A stretch of DNA of 25,981 nucleotides, from IMG/VR virus record IMGVR_UViG_3300046167_000150, positions 1-25,981 of that record; one strand, 5' to 3'. The position numbers were made by a program, and so were the translations under genes. Origin of the DNA: a virus. A model generated the notes under the pieces. It searched no databases, was not told where the DNA came from, and saw nothing but the letters and a program-made list of their open reading frames with translations. Below, piece by piece: positions 12,134 through 19,600 of this stretch (the stretch's first letter is position 1; each line of letters starts with the position of its first letter).

Positions 12134-14055
12134 TAATAACTATTTTTTCTTCGTGAGTATCTGTCGTTTGATAAGAATATATCCTCTCCACTTATCATTC
12201 CTTGTACTTGTACCGTTTGCCCTCCTATCATATCTTTTAACTTATTCAATGGAGCAATTACTTCTGGATTGGTATTAGCTCCAGCATACTCTCCCATAAG
12301 TCCTACAGTTGGTCCAGATACAATACCACCATCGGCAAAGGCTGGTAATGGTGTAGATGCAATTGTACCTATCTGAACAGCTCCTAAAGCTCCAGTAGCT
12401 ATTGCTAAAGGTAAATTCGGTAAGGATTTAACAACTGCTGCTGCTGTGTTTACAATAGCCTCAAATATGGCAACTGCTTTAGCACGTCTAGCTCTTTTCT
12501 TTTCTAACTCTGCTTTTTTCTTTTCGAACTTTTCGTCTGATTTTGCAATCATTTTATTTTTTTCTTCCTCAGAAATAGCCATTGCCATTATATTATCTAC
12601 CTCTGTTTTTCTTACTAACTCTAATTCTGTTAGTTGCTTTTGGTGCATTTGTGAGAATAGATTACTAACGCTTGCTATTACCGTAGAAACACTATTAAGT
12701 GTATTCATTAAAGTAGCAGTAAACTCTTCTCCAAATCTATTAAAAGCATCATTAAAGTTTTCAAGACCATCTGGCTCTATTGCTGCTACAGCTTCTAGTT
12801 TTTTAGGAATGTCTCCAAATCCTTTTTCTTGTGCTAGTGGTCCAACCTTTTTACCAGTTATAGTTGTTCTACTTGGTGGAGCTACTCCTCCTTGTTGTGT
12901 TTTATTAAGATTTTGTAGAGATGTATTTAATTTATCTACAGCATCTTTATTGGAGTCTATCTCTTTAGTTGAGTCTTTTAGCTTTTTTTCTTGCTCGTCT
13001 AATGATTCTCCAACCTCATCTATTACTGCAAAGTAAGCTTGATACTTAGGAGAGATTGCACTTAATGCTCCTAGCACTACTTTAGCTATGAACTTTCCAA
13101 CCTTACCCATCTGTAAAGCCGTTTTAATAAACTTCTCTGTGTCTAGTATAGCAAAGCCCATTATACCAACTAAAGCCGTTGCAGCAGCTCCAGCTAATCC
13201 AGTTGCTAAAGTTAATGTACCTAAAGCTTTGGCTAATGATGAAATAACAGTTACAATTTTACCTAATACAATCAAAGCTGGTCCAATCAATGCAGCGTAT
13301 TTAGCAAATTGTACTATGTTCTCTTTTTGTGCTGGTGTTAAGTTTCTTAGTCTTTCAGCTAATCCTTGCAATGACCTTTTTAATGGCTCTATATTATCAA
13401 GAATTAATTTACCAAACTCCTCAGAAACATCTCCAAGTTCATTCTTTAGTTGTGTAAATGGTCCTAATCCCTCTTTAGCTATTGCCTTAGCTTGTCCTTG
13501 AAATTTGCTAGTTAAAGTTTCAGTAAGTTTTACAGCTTTTTCTTGTGCTGTCATTGCTGGATTTAATCCAGTGTCAAAGTATCTTTTAAGAGCATCAGTA
13601 GAAGTTCCTATAGTTTTACCTACTAATGAAGCTGCTGTCGCTAAATCAACTTTCATACCAGTAGCAAAATCTTGCAAGGCTGGAGTAATCATTAAAATCT
13701 GATTCTCTGTTAATCCTAATTGAGATAATAAAGCTTGAGCCTCAATAGTAGCCTCATCGCCAAATAATGTTTCTTTTTGTAATTCTCTTGCTTGTTTAGC
13801 TAACCTTGCAAAAGCCTCTTCATTACCTTTAAGAGATGTTCTTAACTTAGTTTCAGCTTTTACTTGGTCATCAAAAGCCTTAACACTAGCTGCACCAAAA
13901 GCTAAAATAGGTAGAGTTAAATTACGACTTAAGTTCTGTCCAGTCTTTTGTAAGTTTTTACCAAACTTTTTCATAGACCTTGTAGCCTTTTTTAGACTAC
14001 TCTGAAATTGCTTATCGTTTAATGATAATTTTACGCTTAATGTTTTCTCAGCCAT
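12133..14055 (-). CDS. Tape measure protein, 640 aa
   Basis: Scaffold that sets tail length and enters the cell during DNA injection. N-terminal KLSLNDKQFQSSLKKATRSM (9-28) and the FGKNLQKTGQNLSRNLTLPI stretch (31-50) are typical of phage tail tape measures. The middle (about 255-330) has long hydrophobic segments rich in Ala, Gly, Leu and Ile (ALIGPALIVLGKIVTVISSL; GLAGAAATALVGIMGFAIL), compatible with membrane insertion. Coiled coils occupy about 350-390 and 465-530. A conserved C-terminal piece contains FADGGIVSGPTVGLMGEYAG (about 576-595), frequent in tape measures of Bacteroidota phages. At about 0.15 nm per residue the length predicts a tail near 95 nm. The gene overlaps the chaperone extension by eight bases. 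Confidence 0.93.
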   Translation of the reverse strand: MAEKTLSVKLSLNDKQFQSSLKKATRSMKKFGKNLQKTGQNLSRNLTLPILAFGAASVKAFDDQVKAETKLRTSLKGNEEAFARLAKQARELQKETLFGDEATIEAQALLSQLGLTENQILMITPALQDFATGMKVDLATAASLVGKTIGTSTDALKRYFDTGLNPAMTAQEKAVKLTETLTSKFQGQAKAIAKEGLGPFTQLKNELGDVSEEFGKLILDNIEPLKRSLQGLAERLRNLTPAQKENIVQFAKYAALIGPALIVLGKIVTVISSLAKALGTLTLATGLAGAAATALVGIMGFAILDTEKFIKTALQMGKVGKFIAKVVLGALSAISPKYQAYFAVIDEVGESLDEQEKKLKDSTKEIDSNKDAVDKLNTSLQNLNKTQQGGVAPPSRTTITGKKVGPLAQEKGFGDIPKKLEAVAAIEPDGLENFNDAFNRFGEEFTATLMNTLNSVSTVIASVSNLFSQMHQKQLTELELVRKTEVDNIMAMAISEEEKNKMIAKSDEKFEKKKAELEKKRARRAKAVAIFEAIVNTAAAVVKSLPNLPLAIATGALGAVQIGTIASTPLPAFADGGIVSGPTVGLMGEYAGANTNPEVIAPLNKLKDMIGGQTVQVQGMISGEDIFLSNDRYSRRKNSY

Positions 14056-14410
14056 TGTCTTTATTTAGCAATTCGTATTTCTTTTTAATATATTCTGCTC
14101 TTTTCTTTTGTTTCTTAATGTCGGTCTTAACTTTCTTTTTCTCCCAATCAAACTTCATCAGCTTTTGTGGTGTTAGGTTTTGCCCTTTCTTTGTATGTGG
14201 CTGTAAATTAACACAAGCCAACCATCGCACTCTCTCCCACTCCCATTGCTGCTCTTTCTCTACTCTATCATTGAAGCCTTTCTGCATACAGATAAACTCA
14301 TGAAAGGTTAGACTCCAAAAGTCTTTAGGTAGTAATCCGAAGCCATAACCAATAGCTTCTAAACTATCCCAAGTTACTTCTTTTTCTTCGCTCCTTTCGG
14401 AGCTTTCACG
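14048..14410 (-). CDS. Tail assembly chaperone, -1 frameshift extension
   Basis: This frame is reached by a -1 shift at GGGAAAC (14410-14416) in the preceding gene. It then reads without a stop for 120 codons to 14048. After a charged linker it contains TWDSLEAIGYGFGLLPKDFW (about residues 13-32 of the extension) and SLTFHEFICMQKGF, the typical T-domain of siphovirus chaperones, followed by EWERVRWLACV and a very basic end. The fusion would be about 224 aa. An ATG at 14287 exists inside the frame, but starting there would lose the conserved DFW...EF region, so I consider the frameshift product the real gene. In lambda the corresponding gpGT binds the tape measure and tail-tube subunits during tail assembly. 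Confidence 0.88.
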   Translation of the reverse strand, partial: RESSERSEEKEVTWDSLEAIGYGFGLLPKDFWSLTFHEFICMQKGFNDRVEKEQQWEWERVRWLACVNLQPHTKKGQNLTPQKLMKFDWEKKKVKTDIKKQKKRAEYIKKKYELLNKDNG

Positions 14411-14721
14411 TTTCCCTCTGTCTCAAATTTAGCAGAGAATTGATTAGAGAATATCTCTAGCACTTTATTTAGTGCCTCAAAATCTTCATCTAGCAAGTCA
14501 GCGACATCATCAACACTTAAAGAACATTCTTGTCCACTTACTCGTGAACCATCTTTTATTCCGTTTAGGATTAGATAACAAGCATCGTCTAAGCTCATAC
14601 CGTCTCCTAGCTTATCTAAGTCAGCTAAACTTCTTCCAGTATCTTTACAGAATAATCTCAATGAGTTCATTCCAAATCTTACTGGGTAATCTTTACCGTT
14701 TATTATTACAATTTCGTACAT
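14374..14721 (-). CDS. Tail assembly chaperone, zero-frame product
   Basis: The 115-aa G-like product of the chaperone pair. YEIVIINGKDYPVRFGMNSL (2-21) and LFCKDTGRSLADLDKL are the usual beginning; LILNGIKDGSR (about 51-61) and the acidic DDVADLLDEDFEALNKVLEI (about 71-90) follow. The protein ends in a basic GAKKKK, encoded in the hairpin and linker region downstream of the slip site. Most ribosomes should stop here and a minority shift into the extension. It lies between the major tail protein and the tape measure, the invariant position of this gene pair in long-tailed phages. Confidence 0.9.
   Translation of the reverse strand: MYEIVIINGKDYPVRFGMNSLRLFCKDTGRSLADLDKLGDGMSLDDACYLILNGIKDGSRVSGQECSLSVDDVADLLDEDFEALNKVLEIFSNQFSAKFETEGNVKAPKGAKKKK
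14390..14416 (-). promoter_or_regulatory. Programmed -1 frameshift signal (GGGAAAC + stem-loop)
   Basis: In the zero frame the heptamer reads G-GGA-AAC (14410-14416), a canonical X-XXY-YYZ slippery site. After a six-base spacer a perfect hairpin GCTCC-GAAA-GGAGC (14390-14403) with a stable GNRA tetraloop follows. The zero-frame stop lies 33 bases after the heptamer. All elements match the known architecture of -1 frameshifting in tail chaperone genes. Confidence 0.93.
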
Positions 14722-14747
14722 ATCTTTGTTAGTTTAAGTTATTGCTA

Positions 14748-14779
14748 GTTGGGAGACGTGCCGTAGCACAATCCCCAAC
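14748..14779 (-). other. Stem-loop between major tail protein and chaperone genes
   Basis: In the 72-base gap the minus strand can fold: an outer stem GTTGGG/CCCAAC and an inner stem GTGC/GCAC with a small loop. No T-run follows, so it is not a standard terminator. It may stabilise the highly needed tail-protein mRNA or partly attenuate transcription into the chaperone gene. Confidence 0.45.
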
Positions 14780-14793
14780 CAACAAAGAAATTA

Positions 14794-15231
14794 TTATGCT
14801 ATATCATTTTGAGTCAATGCTCCAGTTCCCTCTATCGAAACAGAGTAAGTTGGTGCATCTTCAGTTCCTCCAGAAACCTCTAGAGAAGTAATAAAGCCAG
14901 AGCCACTATAAGTATAGTCTCCAGTTGTCGTACTTGCTAAACCAAAAGTAAATGTTACAGCAGTTCTGCCAAACATTTGGTCAAATAACTCATCTACTTC
15001 TGTGTCAGTACCAGCAGAGTTGAAATCCATAAGACCATCAGCACTAAGGCTAAAAGACTTTTGACCACCTAGCAAATCTCTAAAACCACTAGAGTCTTTA
15101 TTTGAGATGTCTATTGTATCTACATTCATTGAAATTGAAACATTCTGAGAGTGCATCAACTTTTCTTCTGTGCCACCACTCGCTTGGTTTAGCACTTTTA
15201 GGATTAAATCCGTTCCATTAAAAATTGCCAT
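14794..15231 (-). CDS. Major tail (tube) protein, 145 aa
   Basis: Tail-tube subunit of the TP901-1-like type (Phage_tail_2, PF06199). It starts MAIFNGTDLILKVLN and carries QNVSISMNVDTIDISNKDSS (about 29-48), a hallmark of the family: strands followed by a T-I-D-x-S/T turn. FRDLLGGQKSFSLSADGL (about 50-67) forms the next strands; the C-terminal part GSGFITSLEVSGGTEDAPTY and SVSIEGTGAL completes the fold. It lies between the tail terminator and the chaperone genes as expected. A T-rich stretch and the hairpin at 14748-14779 separate it from the chaperone. Confidence 0.92.
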   Translation of the reverse strand: MAIFNGTDLILKVLNQASGGTEEKLMHSQNVSISMNVDTIDISNKDSSGFRDLLGGQKSFSLSADGLMDFNSAGTDTEVDELFDQMFGRTAVTFTFGLASTTTGDYTYSGSGFITSLEVSGGTEDAPTYSVSIEGTGALTQNDIA

Positions 15232-15255
15232 TTTCTTTTTATTTTAAATTTATAA

Positions 15256-15423
15256 TTAGCTAATATCTAAATCTTCTTTTTTAGATTTCTTTTTTGTCGG
15301 CTTAGAGATAACGTCATTTTTTCTAAAAAACTCTTTTACCTTTCTGCTAACATTATAAGTTTCTCCTTCTTTATACTCAAAGCCTCGAAACTCAATATCT
15401 TTTTTTATTTTAATTTTATACAT
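15256..15423 (-). CDS. Small basic protein in tail cluster, 55 aa
   Basis: A short gene that accounts for the 194-base gap between tail terminator and tail tube genes: ATG at 15423, stop at 15256-15258. The product starts MYKIKIKKDIEFRGFEYKEG, continues with ETYNVSRKVKEFFRKNDVIS (21-40) and ends in a Lys-rich tail. A short beta-hairpin followed by a helix, as in small phage proteins found next to tail terminators, seems likely. The two-base gap to the tail terminator gene suggests co-translation. No function is known. Confidence 0.72.
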   Translation of the reverse strand: MYKIKIKKDIEFRGFEYKEGETYNVSRKVKEFFRKNDVISKPTKKKSKKEDLDIS

Positions 15424-15425
15424 AT

Positions 15426-15842
15426 CTATCTATTTATGTTAAATCTGTAATCTTGTGCTATACCATATAAACCAATACTACCAGCAGAATCATCGTATAG
15501 CTCGTTCTGGTCTTGATAAAATATCTTGTCTACTACTACACCACTATAAGTACCACTAACATAATCTAAAGCTGTACGAATATGACCAGCTAAAGTTACT
15601 AAGTCAGCATAGTTGTTATGGTAAAAGCTTATCTGTACTCTTACATAGTCGTACTCACTTACTCCGTTCTTAGTGTTGTTAGGCTCATCTCCAAACATCT
15701 GATAAGTAATATATGGTAACTTAACGTCTGTAGGAAAATTGTAACGACTAGGAAATATTCTTAAATTACCGTCAGTAGTAACTAAAGGAGCTACGTTTGA
15801 ATCGTTGCTAAGTATGTTGTATATTACTTTACCTATCTCCAT
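15426..15842 (-). CDS. Tail terminator protein (DUF3168 family)
   Basis: Protein of 138 aa that closes the head-proximal end of the tail tube. Family features (PF11367): an N-terminal helix (MEIGKVIYNILSNDSNV), the RIFPSRYNFPTDVKLPYITY segment (about 28-47), the strand block YDYVRVQISFYHNNYADLVT (about 64-83), and a helix LAGHIRTALDYVSG followed by two strands. Its position between the gp10-like protein and the tail tube is the conserved one. It shares one base with its upstream neighbour at 15842. Confidence 0.88.
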   Translation of the reverse strand: MEIGKVIYNILSNDSNVAPLVTTDGNLRIFPSRYNFPTDVKLPYITYQMFGDEPNNTKNGVSEYDYVRVQISFYHNNYADLVTLAGHIRTALDYVSGTYSGVVVDKIFYQDQNELYDDSAGSIGLYGIAQDYRFNINR

Positions 15843-16321
15843 TACTTCATTCTTTTGTCAATGAGTTTTTTTATTTCTCCTATAACACTATTGATAGCTG
15901 TGTTACCTTTACTAGCAGCAGTCTTATCTAACATTCTTAGTCCAGGAATACCTCTAAATCCATACTCTAAGAAATAGAAATAAAATCCAGACTTTTCTTT
16001 ACTAGCAAATGATTTTTTAACTCTTGGTCCTACATATACTGTTGGTGGTTTGCCTTTTACATTCTTTCCGTTGATTATAGCTAAAGACTTTTTAAGCTGT
16101 TTAGATTCAACTGGAACAATAGATTTAAGCTCTTGCAGTATTGGCTTAGATGCTTTGCGCATTCCTTGCCTTAGTAGTGTCTTGTTTTTACTGTCAGACA
16201 TATTAAGACTCTCTAAGTCCTTAATCAAAGACTTGAGTTCTTTCTCATCAATAGTAGCTGTAACAAAACCAGCGTGACCACCTTGATTACCTCTTAATAT
16301 TTTACTTGTTCCTATTGCCAT
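15842..16321 (-). CDS. HK97 gp10-like head-tail/tail completion protein
   Basis: Match to the HK97-gp10_like pattern (PF04883): KELKSLIKDLESL (27-39), RQGMRKASKPILQELKSIVP (51-70), then SKQLKKSLAI, YVGPRVKKS (about 95-103) and FYFLEYGFRG (115-124), a typical motif of this family with aromatic residues and a Gly. A C-terminal basic helix closes the protein. It acts at the neck, between head closure and tail terminator. The first ~20 residues (MAIGTSKILRGNQGGHAGFV) are an unusual extension. It shares a base with both neighbours. Confidence 0.88.
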   Translation of the reverse strand: MAIGTSKILRGNQGGHAGFVTATIDEKELKSLIKDLESLNMSDSKNKTLLRQGMRKASKPILQELKSIVPVESKQLKKSLAIINGKNVKGKPPTVYVGPRVKKSFASKEKSGFYFYFLEYGFRGIPGLRMLDKTAASKGNTAINSVIGEIKKLIDKRMK

Positions 16322-16530
16322 TATTGCTCTGGAAAAGGGTTAATACCGTTATCTATTAATATGTTTATCCAATCTATTTCCTTAGTGTATAAATCTACAT
16401 TGTCCCACTTAGTCTCTAAGCATTGATAAGTCTCTAGCACTCCATACGATACTATCGCATTACTATCGTTCCAAACGATGTAGTAACTCTTTACCTCTGG
16501 GTAACATATTTCTGTTAGTCTTAAACTCAT
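16321..16530 (-). CDS. Small hypothetical protein of the neck cluster, 69 aa
   Basis: An acidic 69-aa product with unusual Trp and Tyr content: YPEVKSYYIVWNDSNAIVSY (10-29), then GVLETYQCLETKWDN and EIDWINILIDNGINPFPEQ. It looks like a small beta domain. It sits between the LamG-like protein and the gp10-like protein with one-base overlaps on both sides (16321 and 16530), so its translation is probably coupled to the former. A chaperone or attachment factor for the LamG-like protein is one possibility, without direct evidence. Confidence 0.7.
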   Translation of the reverse strand: MSLRLTEICYPEVKSYYIVWNDSNAIVSYGVLETYQCLETKWDNVDLYTKEIDWINILIDNGINPFPEQ

Positions 16531-18194
16531 CAGCCAGTTAAATTATTTAGTTCGTCATCACTTAAAGCCTCATTAAATACTGCTAGTGCTTTGACTTTAC
16601 CTCTAAAGTAATTAGAATTTGAACCACTACCAAACTCTAAATTATCTAAACTAGAATAATCAAAAACAAAATTATTGAAAGCAGAGTTGGTTATTTGGCT
16701 ACCATTTACAAAAAGTTTATTTTGACCACTTTTATATAGTATAGCTATTTTATTGAATGCAGCAGTATCAACTCCTCCTTGTGATTGGTCTAAAGCAGTT
16801 AATACTGCTTGTGAAGGTGTTTCTGTTGTATCTTTTATTTGTACTAAAATATCGCCATCTACATTACAAAAAATTAAAACTCTATTATTAGTAGTTCCAT
16901 CACTTATAGCAATTTGATTACTTGATGCTTTATCATCTTCTGATAACATAGCTATCTCTGCATATAACACACCCTCTGTTGAGTTTATTAATTCAGCACT
17001 ACCAGCACCAGTTGCAGTCTCTGTAGCTCTTGTCTCTTGACTTCCAGTTAGTGTTGGTATGTACGATGTAGCGTAGGGTAGTTCTTCTAGTTGTGCGCCC
17101 CATAAAAAACATACATTTACTGCTGCGCTAGATTGATAACTAGGGTATCTACCTGAGTTTGTATTGTTAGTTGTTAAAACCTCATAAGTAGTAGTAACAC
17201 TTGCTGATGCAGTACAAGTTATAGAGCATCTATACCAACCATTTCCATAATCTATTATATCAGCAGTTGTAGAAGTGCCTTCATTTCCTACTACACCATT
17301 GTTTAAATCAAAATTAGCATAACTTTCAGCATCGAAAGCAGAAGTGGAAAACATTAATTGAAACCAATCGTTTTCATTTTTTTTTGCAAATATAGAATAG
17401 GTATAAGTATCTCCTGAAACAAAATTAAATAAATTATATAATCTGTGTCTTGTTGATGATGAATCTATACCAATAGAAAGAAGATTTGCTTCTATTGAAC
17501 CATTTGGAGAAATACCTTGATTTAATCCTATACTTAACGCTACTAATCCTGCCCACTGACTAAAATCCTCACTATAAGGAACAAGATTAGTAGAAGTAGG
17601 CTCTAACAATATATGACCATTATCTCCATTACTATCATAGCTTATTCTTGGAATGTTGTTGGTGTCTATTACTTCTTTGACTGATACGTTGTCTATTGAG
17701 CCTACAAATGAATTTCCTTGAAAGAAAATGTACCTTGTTGTATTACTTGCATCTGTTTGTAAATAAAATATATTTGAACCATTTGTAAAAGCAGTTGATG
17801 GTGTTGTATTTCCTAATCTAACTGTACCTCCTCCACTTGTTATACTTGCATCAAATGTTACTTTATAGGTTTTACCATCAACATAAGAAACAGATGTCTG
17901 ATAAAGTAAACCCGTACCATTTGAATTAGCAGACCCATTAGCAATAGTCCAATTTGTTTGTTTTTCCCAATCACTATCTGTATCAAAATCTCCGTTAGTA
18001 ACTAACTCACTACCAAGAGTTCTACCTACCATCTCGACTAAGCCACTAGAATTAACTCGACTAGCAACACTAGCTCTAGCAAAGTCAAAGTCCTCATAAG
18101 GCTCTACTACTGGTGCTACGTTGTAAAGCGTTCCAGCCTTGTAACCAGTAGGAGTTAAGATAATACTTGCTTTATTTAATAGTCCGTCTGCCAT
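16530..18194 (-). CDS. LamG/carbohydrate-binding-like virion protein, 554 aa
   Basis: A large Ser/Thr/Asn-rich protein inserted in the neck gene cluster. Residues about 36-60 (FARASVASRVNSSGLVEMVG) form a module common in phage surface proteins. Then follows a CBM_4_9-like jelly roll: ELVTNGDFDTDSDWEKQTNW (about 63-82) to FVGSIDNVSVKEV (about 163-175). A second, similar part starts near LLEPTSTNLVPYSEDFSQWA (about 196-215). The C-terminal ~150 residues look like a concanavalin/LamG fold (PF13385-like), with ILYKSGQNKLFVNGSQI, FRGKVKALAVFNEALSDDEL at the end. Jelly rolls of this type bind sugars. It should be displayed on the capsid or neck and could adhere to polysaccharide or host cells. It shares one base with the fusion gene upstream. 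Confidence 0.78.
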   Translation of the reverse strand: MADGLLNKASIILTPTGYKAGTLYNVAPVVEPYEDFDFARASVASRVNSSGLVEMVGRTLGSELVTNGDFDTDSDWEKQTNWTIANGSANSNGTGLLYQTSVSYVDGKTYKVTFDASITSGGGTVRLGNTTPSTAFTNGSNIFYLQTDASNTTRYIFFQGNSFVGSIDNVSVKEVIDTNNIPRISYDSNGDNGHILLEPTSTNLVPYSEDFSQWAGLVALSIGLNQGISPNGSIEANLLSIGIDSSSTRHRLYNLFNFVSGDTYTYSIFAKKNENDWFQLMFSTSAFDAESYANFDLNNGVVGNEGTSTTADIIDYGNGWYRCSITCTASASVTTTYEVLTTNNTNSGRYPSYQSSAAVNVCFLWGAQLEELPYATSYIPTLTGSQETRATETATGAGSAELINSTEGVLYAEIAMLSEDDKASSNQIAISDGTTNNRVLIFCNVDGDILVQIKDTTETPSQAVLTALDQSQGGVDTAAFNKIAILYKSGQNKLFVNGSQITNSAFNNFVFDYSSLDNLEFGSGSNSNYFRGKVKALAVFNEALSDDELNNLTG

Positions 18195-19600
18195 TAGCTT
18201 ATATCGTTTAAGTCTTGTAAGAATTGCTGACTAGCTGTAGTGTTCTCTACTACTCCTCCAGCAGCTACTACTCTTGTTGTTAGTATGCTTATGTAATCGG
18301 CTGGTGTTGGGTCAAATATACCACCATCAACAATAGTCCAACCATCGTCCTCTATTAAGCTAAATCGTGCAGCATAAGCTGACTCTGTAAATTGTGAGCC
18401 TCCGAAGTTTATACTAATATCGTTATCGTGTCCTCCAGATTGCCAAGCTATTAGCGTTGCATCGTAGTTAGAAGTGCTTAGACCACTAGCGTTCTGCATA
18501 AAGTTAGTAAAGTTAGAGACGTTACCTATATTCCACGCTGCTAAAGATTGGTCGAATAGGTCGCAGTTGTATAGCATAAAGCTCATATTTTCTACATTAG
18601 AAGTGTCCCAACTATATATGTCTCCGTTAAATTGGGTGGCTTCAAAGAATAAACCAAACATATTCTCACAATTTGATGTGTCCCAAGAGTTTAAGTCTTG
18701 GTCATAACTTGTGCAATTAGCAAACAAATAAGTCATATCAGTGATATTACTTACGTTCCAATTATCTAAAGACTTATTAAATGTTGAGCAATCTAAAAAG
18801 CATCTGTTAGTATTTGTTACTGTACTTATATCCCAATTACCAATCGCTCCATTAAAGTTAGTACAACCTCTAAACATATTTGAAAACGATGAACTAGAAA
18901 CAGTAGGAGCATCTGTAGCACTAGCATCTAAATTAGTACACCCTCTAAATGCAGCATAAGTAGATAAGTCTAAGACTCCCCATTGTTTTACGTCAAGCAT
19001 TTTAAGCCTATCTCCAGAAGCATTAAATTGCCAACCTTGTAATGTTCCCTCAATACTTATTTCGTATTGACCAGCACTACTATATGTGTGTGTAACCTCT
19101 GCTTGATTGTAACTTGTTATTGTATCGCTTGAGCCATCTCCCCAATTTACTGTAGCATTATAACTACCACTACTAACCAATGGCATCATAAACTGAGTGT
19201 TCAAGCTAGAGCCACTAGAAGTGTTCTCTGTGTCAATAGTAAATACAAATTGATTAGGAGCTGTTTGTGATAAGTCTACTACGTCATTCTTCTCTAATAG
19301 AAGCACCATAGCATCTTTACGACCTACTTGCTTTATGCTCTTGATAGAATAATTAGTAGAGCCATTAGAGATAAAGTACTGAGGAGAAACTCCAATGTTA
19401 GTTCTGTATCTTATTAAGCACTCTATACGCTCATCATTGATTAAGGCATCAGCATCGAAGTTAGTGTTGCCACCTTTGAAGTCAAAGTCTGCGTAGATGG
19501 TAACGTAACTATTATCAGATACTACTCTCTCGCCATAAGCGTTAGTAGAGTAAGTCTGTGTATATAGTTTTAACTTTCTATCTAGTTTGCCTATTATCAT
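18194..19600 (-). CDS. Head-closure protein fused to PKD-like and DUF285 repeats
   Basis: Residues 1-105 look like a head-tail joining protein (Phage_H_T_join, PF05521): KLDRKLKLYTQTYSTNAYGE (5-24), a DFDFKGG segment and DERIECLIRYRTNIG (56-70). Such proteins are normally about 110 aa. Here the frame continues: about 115-190 is PKD-like, with VNWGDGSSDTI (151-161) and VTHTYSSAGQYEISIEG (169-185). Residues about 195-385 hold at least five repeats of about 25 aa, each with the pattern W-D/N-x-S-N-V/I-x-x-M...F-x-x-C (e.g. NWNVSNITDMTYLFANC at 280-296). This is the DUF285/BspA-like type (PF03382) of leucine-rich-like surface repeats. The last ~40 residues (PADYISILTTRVVAAGGVVE) resemble small linkers before phage surface domains. 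The neck ring would thereby carry a projecting adhesin-like arm. Confidence 0.85.
   Translation of the reverse strand: MIIGKLDRKLKLYTQTYSTNAYGERVVSDNSYVTIYADFDFKGGNTNFDADALINDERIECLIRYRTNIGVSPQYFISNGSTNYSIKSIKQVGRKDAMVLLLEKNDVVDLSQTAPNQFVFTIDTENTSSGSSLNTQFMMPLVSSGSYNATVNWGDGSSDTITSYNQAEVTHTYSSAGQYEISIEGTLQGWQFNASGDRLKMLDVKQWGVLDLSTYAAFRGCTNLDASATDAPTVSSSSFSNMFRGCTNFNGAIGNWDISTVTNTNRCFLDCSTFNKSLDNWNVSNITDMTYLFANCTSYDQDLNSWDTSNCENMFGLFFEATQFNGDIYSWDTSNVENMSFMLYNCDLFDQSLAAWNIGNVSNFTNFMQNASGLSTSNYDATLIAWQSGGHDNDISINFGGSQFTESAYAARFSLIEDDGWTIVDGGIFDPTPADYISILTTRVVAAGGVVENTTASQQFLQDLNDIS

Noticed and set aside
12446-13036. Plus-strand open frame of 196 codons
   Set aside because: It is antisense to the tape measure gene, Ser/Phe-rich without domain character, and arises from the low-complexity coding sequence on the other strand. 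All other genes are on the minus strand.
13088-13501. Plus-strand open frame of 137 codons
   Set aside because: Also antisense to the tape measure; shadow of Ala/Gly/Lys-rich coding sequence with no recognisable domain.
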